Shown piece by piece: positions 9,571 to 21,164 of a stretch of 26,174 nt of DNA; the first letter of the stretch is position 1; the number at the start of each line of letters is the position of its first letter. The notes under the pieces were generated by a model. The model was not told where the DNA came from. It was given only the letters and a program-made list of their open reading frames with translations, and made no database searches. The position numbers and the translations under genes were made by a program. Source of the stretch: Vitrella brassicaformis (taxonomy: Eukaryota; Sar; Vitrellaceae); contig CDMY01000565.1 of the NCBI GenBank assembly GCA_001179505.1, positions 20,891 through 47,064 of the forward strand. The letters are read 5' to 3'.

Positions 9571-11860
9571 ATGGACGCAGAGCCATCCGAGCCCTCCCAG
9601 CCACCCCAGGGCCATCCAGCCGAAGGAGAACATGCCCCTGCTAGCAGCCCCGGCGCCCCTGCAGCCGTGGATTCATCCGCACCCCCGCCCGAGAGCCCCG
9701 CTGCCTTCCCACCCAGTGTCCAGTATGAGATTCCGGATGGCGAGGGGGTGGTCTCGCCTGTAGACCACGTTGCTGAGGCGGCCAATGCGGAGATCCCACT
9801 TGAATCGAGGCTGGTCAGCAAGAAATGGGCTGAGCGGGCCAGTGCCTATGACGAGATCAGGGAGCGGCTGGTCGGGGCTGCCAAGGGAGAGGGAGGGGGA
9901 GAGGACTTGTTCCGCGAGTACGGTGAGCTGCTGAGCAAGGCCGTGGTGGACACCATCCCCACGGCGCAGGAGCGGGGCATCGACATGGCCATGGCATTCG
10001 TCGAGCACTTCCCCGGCCCGCCCAACGCCATCGAGCGGTACGTACCGCACCTATGCAGGGCCCTCTTCGAGAAGACCCTCACCAGCAAGAATGGCGACAA
10101 GGCTCAGCAGCTGCTCGCCGGACTGGTGGAGGTGCTGGAGGCCGAGACGATTGTCCGGCAGATGGCGGAGTTCGTCAAGGCCAAGGGCGGTGCGAGCAAG
10201 GGCCCGGCACTCAAGCAGGTGGCGGGAGTGGTAGGGGCGCTGCGTGAGTTGCTGCGTCAGTTCGGGTGTGGCAAGGTGCACCCGCGGCTGTATCTGGGTG
10301 AGGTGATGCGTCTGAAGGATGTGGTGGACAAAGGTGCGAGGGAGGAGTTCTACGGGCTGATGGTCGAGGTGTACCGCTGGACAAGGACACTCGACATCAT
10401 CACCGCCGGCAGGGACATACCACAGCCGCAGCTGGTCAGTCAGCACAGCCAGATAAAATGCCAACAGACAGAGAGGCAGGCCGAACAGATTGATTGCATG
10501 TGTAAGAGTGAGTTGGTGTGGGGTGTGCGGATTGTTTGCGTGTGTGTGTGTGTGTGTGTGTGCCAGGCTGAGTTGAAGCGTCGTGTGGAGGCTATCGACG
10601 GCACCCCGCCCCCAGTGCCCACCAGATACTACCGCAACGAACCAGGTGTGTGTCATCTCATGCACTCGACCAGCCGAGCCGGATCACACGCCACCCCCAT
10701 CATGGGATTGCGTGTTGTGTGTGTGCGCAGTGCCCACAGCAGCGCCCACGGAGCCCTCTGCAACCTGCCAATCCAATGCCCCCGCCAACAGCAGCGCAGC
10801 AGTACACCCTGGCACACAAACAGGTGGGTGCGTGTAATGCGTAGCGTACGAGTGCTGTCGATATCGCATCCATCTATCCATTTGTCTGTCTCATTGATTG
10901 GTGCAGGTGCAGGTGGTGCTGCAGGTGCTGCGGGTGTGGCTGTGGGTGTGGGTGTGGGTATGGGTGTGGATGTGTGGGAGATGCTGGATCCCGTGGACGT
11001 CATGGGTCAGCTGCCGCGGGACTGGGAGGGGCAGGTGCTCAAGCAGGCCAAGTGGAGCGACAAGAAGGAGTGGATCGAGAAGCTTATACACGTACGCACC
11101 GCAAGGCACTTAACTTACACCCCTGCACAGCACAGCCACACACGCCACGCCAGGCCACCCACGCGCAGCGCACCTTTGCATGTCCTGTCTGTCCTTTATG
11201 TAAGCGTATGTGTTGTGTGTGTTTGGGGGCTGGGCTGTGACGTGACTGACAGTTGTGTGAGCGCAGCCCGCGTCTGAAGGCCGGGGTCGATTACGGCGGC
11301 GTGGTGCAGGTCCTCATTCGCATACTCAAGCAAGAGTCCAACGTCAACGTGGTACGGACGGAACACACCTGACACACACAACACGGAACAAACGAGCCAC
11401 AGCTCCCTCCCCCGTCTGTCTGTCTGTCTGTGTGTCTGTCTGTCTGTCTGTCTGTGTCAATCAGATAGCGGCCACCCTGCGTGTGGCGGGTCTGCTCGCC
11501 CAGGGCCTGAGGAAGGACTTCTCCCACCACGTCAAGCAGCTGCTGCCCTTCGTCGTCCACAAGCTCAAGGAGAAGAACCGCATCGTCCAGACAGAGGTGC
11601 TCCGGACTCTAGACGGCTTCCTGCTCGCGGCGCCGTGGGATGCCTTCAATGACGAGGTGCGAAGGAATGAAGGCACGGTGCGTTGCTGTTGTGCAGTTTG
11701 TTCCCCTATGTGTGTGTTGTGTGTGTCAGGTGAAGTTGGCGTGTGCGGACAAGAATCCGTCGGTCCGGCAGCAGGTGCTGCAGTGGGTGGCCAGGGTGGT
11801 GGCGGGGCCGCACCAGGCACAGGCCATCAAGAAACACCTGCACTCTATCGGTCGGTGCCA

Positions 11861-11900
<40 letters not shown>

Positions 11901-12681
11901 CATGAGACGTATAAGTGTGTCATGCGTGTGTGTGCACAGCATCGATGGCGTCGTCCCTACTTGAGGACTCAGCCAAAGAAGTCCGCGAAAGCGCCGTCGA
12001 ACTCATGGTGAGATGCACTGCAGCCCGTTCGTGTCCCACTTATCTGCATGGCTCCATCCATCGATCCACCTCCCTCTCTCCCTCTGTGTCTGTGTGTGTG
12101 TCCATCTGTCTGTCTGTCTGTCTGTAAGCGTGTGGTGTCCGATGTTGGCGGCACCGACCTGCTTGCTGAGACCCTCCAGACCCTCCCAGAGGCGCGACGC
12201 AAAGCCATAGAAACACTACTCACCGCTAAACACGGTCAGTCAGTCAGTCGGCAAGTCAGTCGCATCAATCACGTGCTATGCGTCGGGTGCCTGTGTTGTG
12301 TCTCTCCCCCTTGGCTGCATTAGGCTCGAGTGACGCTGTAGAGGGCGGTGGTGATGACGCCGGCGCCGATCGAGGCTTCGGCGTGTCAGTGTCGACTTCG
12401 GTCAAGGAGGGAGCCGCCCGCTCGCGCGACGCCAGCCGGATGCGCAAACGCCCAGGCACCCAGCCGGGCACACCCACCGGGGCAGCAGCAGTTGCTGGTG
12501 GTGTTGGTGTTGGCGTTGGTGGTGGGTTGATGAGGAAGCCGAGTAATGCAGGGTTGGGTTTAGGTGGCAAGGGCGGGAAGGGGTCTGGCGGCACACATCA
12601 TCAGGATGAGTGTGATGAGGTTGGGGATGGGCCCCTGTCGCAGGCGGACATCGACGAGGCCGTAGAGGTATACACACACAT

Positions 12682-12712
<31 letters not shown>

Positions 12713-15700
12713 TACGCGCCATACCTGTTCGTTTTGTGCCTGACGTGATGTGTGTGGCATACATACCATGATGTGTGTGTGTAGGGTGTGGTGCCTGAGT
12801 CGATTCGGAAGCTGTTGGACGACCCACACTGGAAGCAGCGACAGGAGGGGCTGCAACAGCTCAAGTAGCAAGACCTGACCGACCAACAACACACACCACT
12901 CACAGCACAGCACAGACAGCCCCTAAAGCCGGCCATCAGGCCATCCAGAATGAATTGCATGTGTGTGTGTCGTTCGTTCGTCTAGGGAGTGGTGGCTGGG
13001 TCATCCTGGCGAGGCCGGGCCCATCACGGAGCACATCGTCAAGTACCTCAAGAAGAAGGCACGAACAATGAGGGAGGGGAGGGAGGAAGGACGATCCCAC
13101 GGACACACACGCGTCTCTTTGTGGATTCTTCGATCAGTGCAAGGACTTCAAGGAGTCCAATTTCCAGATCAACCGTGAGCTGCTCGAGCTGCTCGCAAAC
13201 ATACCCACACTCGCGCCGTCAAAGGTCACCAAGACACTCGCCAACACCATCATCACGCCATGGGCTGACAAAGTACGGAGCATGACGTAGTACACACAGA
13301 GAGAGAGAGAGAGCGAGATGGAGAGGGTGTGCGTGGTGGTATTGTGTGTGTCAGTTGTCTGACGGCAAGTTGGCCGGTCAGCTGAGCTCTTTGTTTTTGG
13401 ACCTGAGTGAGCACGTGACGCCCACATTCACGGCAGCACGAGTCATCAAGGCCGTCAAGGACAACAGCTCACCAAAGGCACGGCACGCACACGCACACAC
13501 CACACACACCACACACCACCCAACACCCAGCACCCAACTCGCCAACATACATGAGAGCATACGGATGACTGCGTGGAGTGGATGTGTGTGTGTGTGTGTG
13601 TGTGTTGATGTGATGTGGTTAGGTGTCTGAGTGCGTGTGCAAGTTCCTGGAGCAGCTCGTGACAGAGTTCGGGCTCGGTACCGTCGACGTCAAGCTCATC
13701 ATCCAATACACAAAAGCCACACTAGACCACAAAAACAAGGTAAGGTCACAACACACAACACACAACACCCACCCGCACATAAGGCCTTCCGCGAGTGTAC
13801 CCCTCCATCTGCGTGTGTGTCAGGGCACTCGTACGGCGGGCCAGTCGTTGGTTGTGTTGCTGCACCGGTACGCTGGCTCGGCGGTGCTGACGCTGCTCGA
13901 GGGCGACAAAAACGCAGTCGACCGAATCAACGACAAGACACTCGCTGAGGTGAATGCGCAAATGCCACACGTCTGTCTCCCTGGTGATGATGTGTATCAT
14001 TCACTTGTCAGCTTCGGGACATGTGCGAGCGGCGGAAGGACGAGAAAGTCCCCGAGCCGTCACGGTGTGTCAGGTTAGTAAACAACCCCTCTCCCCTCTC
14101 CCCCCAAGAGACCCACATCGCTGCACGCCCCCGTGTGTTGGCTGTGTCAGAGGCAGTGTGTTCGGCGGCGGGGCGCCATCGGCCATGGCACGTCCCGCAC
14201 AGGCCAGCGGCGGGTCGGCGGCAGCAGCAGGTGGCGCTAGTGGCAGCGGCATGTCGCTCGACGACCTCATCCCCCGCACCAGCATCGCAAACGATATCAA
14301 CACCAAACTACTCAAGGCGAGAGCACATGCCATGCATCCCCCCCCACAAGCCACCCAAACTCACTCTCTCTCGCCGATTCACTCATCATCCATTCGTCAG
14401 GACCTGAGCGACGCTTCAGCCTGGAAGACCCGTCGTGAGGCCCTGGACACCATCAGGGACATCATCAGGGGAAAGGGCAACGGCCACATCACCCCCACCG
14501 GCCTGAGCGACCTCTTCACCGCCCTCAAGGCCCGCCTGGCCGACCAGAACAAGCCCGTGTCCAAGGCTGCGCTGGAGGTGGTGCACCAGCTGGGCGAGGC
14601 GTTGGGCGCCGCTGGCGCACGGGTGCACGCCAAGGCCATACTGCTGCCGCTGCTCTCACGTTTCTCGGACAAACAAAACACGGTGGGTGGATGGATGGGA
14701 TGGGGGGATTGGTGAGGGATGGATGTGCAGAGGTGCACAGCCATGTGTGTTGTCTTGTGCTGTGTGTTTGGGGCGTGTGTGTGGGTCGGTGTGACAGACC
14801 CGTGACTTGACGCTGTCTGCGGTGCAAGTGTGGTTCAAGGCGGTGGGGCCGGCCGTGTGGATTCCATCCGCCATCAGTAAAAGATCTCGAACACGCCCAT
14901 GGTGTGTTCGGTGTATGTTGTGTGTGTGTGTGTGGTGGTGGGATAGGTGCGCTGAGCGACCCTTCGCCAGAGCAGAAGGAGGCCGTGCTGCTGCTCCTCA
15001 TCGACGACGCCGACTTCACCGCCACCGACACACAACACACACACGTACGGACGGATGTGCAGACGTCCACACAAACACCAGGCGCATGCGACCCGCCCTC
15101 TCTCGTGCAGCACCTGGCCCGTGAGCTGCTCGACGCCCTGCAGGACAAGAACCAACGCATCCGCACACTCGCCGAGAAAGTCCTGGACAAGGTAATGCCC
15201 GCAGCGCTGCACTTGCCAGACACGCCCCTTCCTTCATTGGTCGATGCATGTGTGTGTGTGCAGGTGGTCCCCCTGGTCGGCGCGTCCACCCTGGACAAGA
15301 TGGTGTGTGACCTCAAGCCAGCGGCGCAGAACGCTATCAGGCCCACCATAGACCGGCTCACTCTCACCAGCAGTGCCGACACGCACTCACACACGGGTGT
15401 GCCACCTGCGGCTGAGGGTGTGGGTGTGGGTGTGTGTGGTGTGGAGGAGCGGTCTGTGGATATGAACATGAGTATGGATGGTGGCGGTGGCGGTGGCGGT
15501 GAGGAGCTGAGGGACAACCTCTCGCAGCACTCTGTGCCCCTCGACGGAGGTGCGTCAGGCGAGAGAACTGTGCTGCTCTCATTGACTTTGGGTGTGTGTG
15601 GTGTGTGGTGTGTGGCCATCTGTGAACAGTTCGAAAGATGGCCCGGCCGCCCGTGGCTCCCAAAAACGGTACGACAGTGTCTGCCCGCCGCCGTGCTCTC

Positions 15701-18700
15701 AATCTGCATCCATCCGTGTTGTGTGTGGGTGTGCAGGTGCTGCCCGGCGCGCCGAGTCTCGCGAGCGGGGCCGTCCCGCTAAGCCCGGCACCAGCAAGAA
15801 CAGGACACCTAGCGCACACACACCGGTCGGTCAGCTGGCACACTCAGGCAGCCAAGGGAGAGGGAGGGAGACAACCACCTACACACCCACCCATACTTCA
15901 TCGCAGGTGCGTCCTGGCAAGGAGGCCAAGGCTGCTGCCGCTGCTGCTTCTGGTGGTAGTGGGGGTGGGGGCGGTTCGACCAATGGCCTGCCGCCCGACG
16001 GTCTCGCAATCATGCCGAAGTGAGTGAAACTGGGAGGGAGAGAAGAGGCCGACACAGATGATGATCGCGCACATTCTTGGTCCTCTCCTTGTTTACAGGG
16101 GTGGCAAGGTGCGTCGCCAGGAGCGTGTGTCGCACCAGAAGTGGCCGGTGACGGAGCTGAGGCCGGAGCTGGTCGAGGTATGCACACGAACGGAGAGACG
16201 CCTGTTGGTATGGATTGATGTGCACTGCATGTGTGTCTGTGTCTGTGTGATCGGATCGTCCGTCGATCCGCCAGGCGTTGCAGGTCGACTTGCGCCCGCA
16301 CGTGTCGCAGGCCCTGCTGGCACACATGTTCGACTCCAACTTCCAAAAGGCCCTCAAGTACGGAAACCACACACACACCCCAAACCACACCGCACCAACA
16401 CACAATCCACCACCCGGAATCTGCTTTGGCTAGGGCGTTGGATTGCTGGCGTGTGTACGTGGGTGTGGCGGGCAACTTCGCCTCGGTGGCCGAGGTCATG
16501 GACCTGTTGCTCAAGTGGATCACCGTCAGGTCAACCATGCAGTGCCCACTCACAGACAGACAGGCACCAGTCTGGCACGTGTGTGTGTGTGTGTGTGTTT
16601 GCGTTCACGCAGATTGTTTGAGACCAACACGCGCATCACCAGCGCCACCCTGGAGCTGACCAAGCTGCTGTTCCACCGGATGGAGGACAGCGTACACACA
16701 CACAGACGGGCGGCGGGTCCATTGCGGGCATCTTGGCTCGGTCGTGTTCTGTGTGTGTGTGTGTGTGTGTGTCAGGGTTACGAGATGACGGACGTGGAGG
16801 CGTCGACGATCATCCCGCACATCGTCGAGCGGGTCGGACACAACCAGGCACAGTTCAGAGGTCCGTGAGTACACACCCACACACACGGGAGGCATTGCTA
16901 TGTGTGTGTGTGTTTGTTGAACAGAGAGGTTTCGCGAGCTGCTGCATTGGGTGTTCCGGCTGTACTCGCCCACCAAGGCCCTGCAGCTGCTGCTGCTCGG
17001 ACTCATCTCGTCAAACACACGGTGCGGAAACGGGTGGTCTCCTGCCTAACCAGCCCTACTCATGTGGCCCTCCCTGGTGTGTTGTCTGTCAGGTCTGTGG
17101 CAGACACGGTAGACGAGGTTGCCGTGGCGGTAGAGCAGCACGGACCTGACGTCTTCCCTAACCTACACAGGGACGTCCCAAGACTCACAGGTGGGGTGGG
17201 TGGGGAGGCTATCCATCCATTCAGACACACACCTTCCCTCATCGGTTTGTTTGTGTGTGTCCACCAACCACCAGACATAGCGCTGAACAACAAGATAGAG
17301 GGCGTCCGCGCGGCGGCCCACCGTGCGCTGCTCAACCTCTTCGACCACGTGGGAGACCACATGTACACGTACGCATCCATCAGCCACCACCCACACTCAC
17401 AAGCCATTCACCCCCCTGCTTCCGTTTGCAGACTCTGCGGCGCATCCGCCGAGCGCGTCAAGACCGACATCGTCCTCCGCCACAAAGGGGGGGGAGGAGG
17501 TGTCAACCGCGCCCACCCCCCTCTGCCCCCCCACTCCCGATCGCTCGACTTCACGCCCTCCTCCCCCATCCCCCCACACGCCAGCGTCAGCACCACCCAC
17601 CCCGACGCTCACAGCATCCACGGCCACCGGCAGTCGACCACATCCAACTCTAGCGACGGCAGCGGCTTCACCGTGCAGAGCGACTCCAACGACAGAGTGC
17701 ATCATGTGCACCAGGTGGCCAGGCGGGGGCCGGGGGGCGGCGGCAGGGGTGCGGGAAAGAGAGAGCCATCCCCTTGTGGGCGGCCGCCCATGGCTGGTGG
17801 TGGTGGTGGTGTGTCGGGTTCGTTGAGGATTCCCACGCCCAAGGGCCGCGCCATGGCCGGCATGCTCTACACGCCGCAGAAGGGCCAGCGGGGCAGCCGC
17901 GACGGTGTCGACAGTCACGCACTCAGACAAATCGAGTCAGTGAGGCCGTGAGAGCAACAATCTGTCCACCGACCGACAACAATCTGATCTGTGTTGTCCG
18001 CTGCTCATTCAGAAATGCAGCTGGCTCGCCTGATCCGTGTGCTGCCGCCGTTGCTGGTGTGTGTGGGGTCTCCGGCAGTGGGGCCAAGACGCCCCCAGTG
18101 CCCATCCCGCGGCCAAAGGCCAAGACGCCCAGGTCGGCCGGCAAGGGGCGAGAGAGGGAGAGGGAGGCCATGGTCATGGTATCGTCGAGTGAGGCCAGCC
18201 AGACGCCCCCACCGCTCAGCGACCTTGTGTCACCCGTCATCACGCCGCAGAGGAAGAGCCCTTCTGCCGCCGGTGAAACAGGCGACCAGCAACCGCAGGT
18301 GGTGGAGCTAGAAGCGGATGGGGGTGTGAGTGGGGGAGAGGAGCAGAACACAGAGGAGCAGGTGCCGCCAAACCCTTATGCATGTAAGTAAATGAGGGAG
18401 GCGGGAGGGAACAGACAGACAGATCCCCACCCGAGAATGGTCTTGATTTGATGAATGACTGAATGTATGTGTGCCTGCCTTCGTTGCCTTATATATTGTC
18501 AGGTCTGCCAGATGAGTTCCGCCTGCCCCTGAGCGACGAGGACTGGCGCGCCATGTGGCTGAGGCGACACGGCCGTGAACAGGAGGCCACCACCAGCCCC
18601 CTTCCCACATCCATGTTTAACACCCTCGTCAAGAGCTATATGCCGCCCGTCCCTCGTGCGGATGGCGACGCAACCCCCACCCGGCAGCTGCCCGATCACG

Positions 18701-19206
18701 TCAGGGGGCTGCTGGCCGTCCTCACCGAGGCGGACCACCACTCGCACGGCGACGTCGCCAAGGTATGTGTGTGTGATGTGCTTTGGCGACAGACTGCATC
18801 TTTCAAGAAGGGATCAATGAATCAGTCAGTGTGTGGGTTGGTGTGTTGATGGATGGATGGCTGGGCGCAGAGTGCCGTAGAGTTGCTGGAGTGGATGCAG
18901 ATGCAGAGTGCCGCCGACGAGCGACACGAGGAGCAGCCCATCTTAGCCATGGTTGGTTGCGCATGCACTGTCTGACCGCCACAGCCGACACCCAATGAAC
19001 TGCCACACTGTGTGTGTGTGTGGTGTGGGAATGCACACAGGAGAGACACGCCCCGTTGTTCGGTTGTGCGTTGGCGCGTGCCCTGCGCGTGTCGTTTGAC
19101 CGTGCCTGCGACTGGTGGTCTCTCACACAGGGCACCACAGACCTCACCACAACCAACACCGTCCTAGAGGTGGGTATCACGACCCTCATAACCATCCCTC
19201 CACACA

Positions 19207-19250
<44 letters not shown>

Positions 19251-21164
19251 CGGGCATCGACCACTTGATGAGTGTTCTCCTTTTTGGGTCATGCAGTGTT
19301 TGATGCGCCTGGGTCGGGAGAAGCGTGTGGTTGGATGTTTGCCCAAGGAGGAGACCAAGGCACTCATGCGGGTGCTGCTCACCATGCTGCAGCAGGGGGG
19401 CGCCATGGACAGCCTCATGAGCGCCGACCCGCCCCTGAGTCTGCAGCACCTCAACACACTCGCCGGCCAGAGCATCCTGGGGCACTCCAACAAGTAACCA
19501 AACTGGCCACCCACCCACACACGCATCACACATGTTTTTCGGGTGTGTGAGTGGTGTGTGTGTGTGTCTCAGGTCGATGATGCTGCGGATACTGTTGGAG
19601 TTTGCCCTGTACGAGGGCGATAGCATCAGCATGGACCTCCTCCTCAAGTCGCTCAAGAAGCTGCTCGACTGGCTCGCCAGATATGGCAAGGGCGTCTCAG
19701 GCAGGCACTCGACCGGCTCGGTGGTGGCGAGTGAGGACAGGAGCCCCAGTGGTGCTGGCGACCCGGGCAGCCCGGCGTCATCCGCCACCGCACCCACACC
19801 CAACACCGAACGCATCGTACTCGAGCCACTCACAGTGAGCAACCACAGGCTCGCCTCGTCTCGCCTGCCCACGTCTGTCTGTGTGTGTGTCCATACCTTC
19901 CTCCCTCGTGTGTGCAGATGGTGTGGCAACTGGTTCGCGAGACCAACTACCTCCAGCAGCAGCAGCAGCCCTCTGCCGCCCTGGGCGTGCAAGTGCTGCA
20001 CCACATTTTCTGCGCCCTGGCGTCGCTCAAGCCCGACGTGACGCGCGCCTTCATGGGCGACAGCGGGCTGTGCGTCGACGGCATCGAGCTGGTCAGGGGG
20101 GAACGGGCCAAGATGGCCGGCATTCTCGGGCGGGAGCTGGCCACCCAGATTATGGGCGAGGGGGATGTAGAGATGCTGCCGGAGGGAACGTCAGAGGGGG
20201 CCGGTGTCATAGCATGGATGGAGAGGCCTGGTGCGTGGGGTGGGGGAAAGGGCTGGATGGGCTTGGCGCCTTCGAGTCATCTCTTTGTCTCTCTCTCTGT
20301 CTCTGTGTGTGTGTGTGTGTGTCTGTGTCGTGTTGGTTGTCGACCAGATTGGGATGGTTTGGTCAAGCTGGCAGCGACGCAGAAGCCGCGCAACACAGTC
20401 CGTGGCCAGAAGCGTGCCCTTCCTTTGAGGCTCCATCTCTGCGTATGTGTCTGTCTGTCTGTCTGTTTCCTTCCCTCCACCCTCCCATCCATGATCATAC
20501 AAACAGGTGCATGAGCTGCAGGAGACCCTCACGGCACTGATCGCCCGCCACGGCATCGACATGGCCGACGAAGCCAAGGTGGGTGGGTGGGTGGGTGCAG
20601 GACGCGAGTGTGTGTCTGTGTCTGTGTCTGTGTATGTCAGTCGAGTAGCAGCGCCCCACAGATCTTCAAGGACGGCATACCGAGCACACACCAACAGCTA
20701 CACAGGTGCGCCAAAGACGCACCGCACAGCAGCCAGGCCAACTAGTAAGCGGCCTCTTGACCTCTCCCCTGGTGGCTGTTGTGTCTGCCTGTCTGTCTGT
20801 CAGTGTGGCGGATGAGTACACGTCGGCCTTCCGCCATGTGATGGACGAGGCCGCCAAAGACCGCCCCCAGCCCATGACGGTGCCCGAGCTCCTCCGCTGC
20901 CACGTGTCGTCCACACAGCCCTCCCCCGCTGCCGTGCCGTCCATGACACAACTTCAGCACCACCACCAGCAGCACAAACACCAGCACCACCACAGCAGCA
21001 GTGGGCCGGCAGCAGACACAAACAAGGCGCCTCAAGACAGTCATCATGGGGGTGGGTCGCGTGGGCATGGGCATGTGGCGGGCGGTGCGCCGATATCGGC
21101 CAAGCTGGAGACGCTGCGGGCCAAGCTGGATGCACTCAAGCAGGGCAGAGGGGGACGGAAATAG
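9571..21164 (+). CDS. XMAP215: XMAP215/ch-TOG/MOR1-family microtubule polymerase, five TOG domains
   Basis: A 46-exon model running from ATG 9571 to TAG 21162-21164 keeps frame at every junction, total 7512 nt (2503 aa). The family binds tubulin dimers through TOG domains and speeds plus-end growth; it also acts at microtubule-organising centres and spindles. Five TOG domains are separated by low-complexity linkers (see the domain entries), followed by a helical C-terminal region and a tail with KLETLRAKLDALKQ that resembles the conserved C-terminal helix of the family. Signature segments include KKWAERASAYDEI (TOG1), DPHWKQRQEGLQQL (TOG3), DLIPRTSIANDI followed by SAWKTRREALDTI (TOG4) and LLLKWITVRLFETNTRI (TOG5). 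Length is above the ~2000 aa of animal and plant members because of Gly/Val-, Ser/Pro- and His-rich linkers. Three introns use GC donors. Exon 43 and the donor of exon 17 have alternatives. Confidence 0.93.
9790..10434 (+). other. TOG1 domain (exon 1)
   Basis: Exon 1 (9571-10434, residues 1-288) starts with a ~70-residue Pro/Ala/Ser-rich leader, then LESRLVSKKWAERASAYDEI, equivalent to the first HEAT helix of TOG1, with the tubulin-contact tryptophan at residue 86. The remaining paired helices run to RWTRTLDIITA. It is one long uninterrupted exon, unlike the other TOG domains. Exons 2-4 (10567-10645, 10731-10823, 10907-11091) encode the linker and the start of TOG2. Confidence 0.88.
10970..12234 (+). 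other. TOG2 domain (exons 4-9)
   Basis: Exons 10907-11091, 11253-11351, 11465-11656, 11730-11850, 11940-12007 and 12129-12234. The domain opens LPRDWEGQVLKQAKWSDKKE and continues LKAGVDYGGVVQVL, KNRIVQTEVLRTL, ADKNPSVRQQVLQW and SAKEVRESAVELM, matching the HEAT intra-helix loops of TOG2. The exon at 11253 is fixed by frame: the later CAG at 11270-11272 would break phase. The following exon (12324-12667) is a Gly/Val- and Arg/Pro-rich linker with no fold visible. Confidence 0.85.
11859..11900. repeat. (CA)n(GA)n compound microsatellite
   Basis: Ten CA units then eleven GA units, directly after the donor side of intron 11851-11939 of the XMAP215 gene. Confidence 0.92.
12785..13949 (+). other. 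TOG3 domain (exons 11-16)
   Basis: Exons 12785-12864, 12986-13058, 13138-13272, 13355-13477, 13623-13739 and 13824-13949. The first helix reads LDDPHWKQRQEGLQQL; KDFKESNFQINRELLEL matches the conserved FKE-NFQ segment of TOG3, and SPKVSECVCKFLEQL follows. The stop codon at 12865-12867 region is avoided by a GTAGCA donor. Introns after 13058 and 13477 need GC donors (AAG|GCACGA and AAG|GCACGG); splicing them restores the family alignment. Confidence 0.85.
14250..15370 (+). other. TOG4 domain (exons 18-23)
   Basis: Exons 14151-14316, 14401-14682, 14798-14876, 14947-15044, 15111-15191 and 15264-15549. DLIPRTSIANDINTKLL joins SDASAWKTRREALDTI exactly as in animal TOG4 only if the 84-nt GC-AG intron 14317-14400 is removed. 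Later pieces are AVQVWFKAVGPAVW, SPEQKEAVLLLLIDD and RIRTLAEKVLDKV. Exon 23 ends in a Gly/Val/His-rich linker, continued by short basic exons 15630-15668, 15737-15825 and 15907-16019. Confidence 0.85.
16099..17490 (+). other. TOG5 domain (exons 27-35)
   Basis: Exons 16099-16177, 16275-16357, 16434-16529, 16613-16691, 16776-16860, 16925-17021, 17093-17190, 17275-17368 and the start of 17432-17947. RVSHQKWPVTELRPELVE corresponds to the basic entry helix before TOG5; then DSNFQKALKALDCW, LLLKWITVRLFETNTRI, ASTIIPHIVERVG and GVRAAAHRALLNLFDHVG. The rest of exon 35 and exon 36 (18013-18383) form a long disordered Ser/Pro/Gly linker. Confidence 0.85.
18503..21164 (+). other. XMAP215 C-terminal helical region and tail (exons 37-46)
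   Basis: Exons 18503-18762, 18871-18951, 19041-19169, 19297-19493, 19573-19834, 19918-20230, 20348-20442, 20507-20578, 20662-20705 and 20804-21164. Helical pieces such as LPDHVRGLLAVLTEADH, SMMLRILLEFALYEGDS and VHELQETLTALIARHG fit the weakly conserved C-terminal region of the family. The last exon has a His/Gln-rich run (about 20956-20995) and ends ISAKLETLRAKLDALKQG, like the terminal helix of other members. Exon 43 is supported by phase only. Confidence 0.7.
19200..19250. repeat. (CA)n(GA)n compound microsatellite
   Basis: The longest compound tract of the window, in intron 19170-19296 of the XMAP215 gene, with the same CA-to-GA order as at 7856 and 11859. Confidence 0.92.

Noticed and set aside
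9571-11277. A 568-codon plus-strand open frame as the whole protein.
   Set aside because: It crosses introns (VCVCVCVC-type translation of TG repeats) and leaves the TOG frame; the 46-exon model continues the family to 21164.
13561-13605. Tandem TG tracts considered as CRISPR-like or telomeric repeats.
   Set aside because: They are simple intronic microsatellites with no spacers and no telomere unit.
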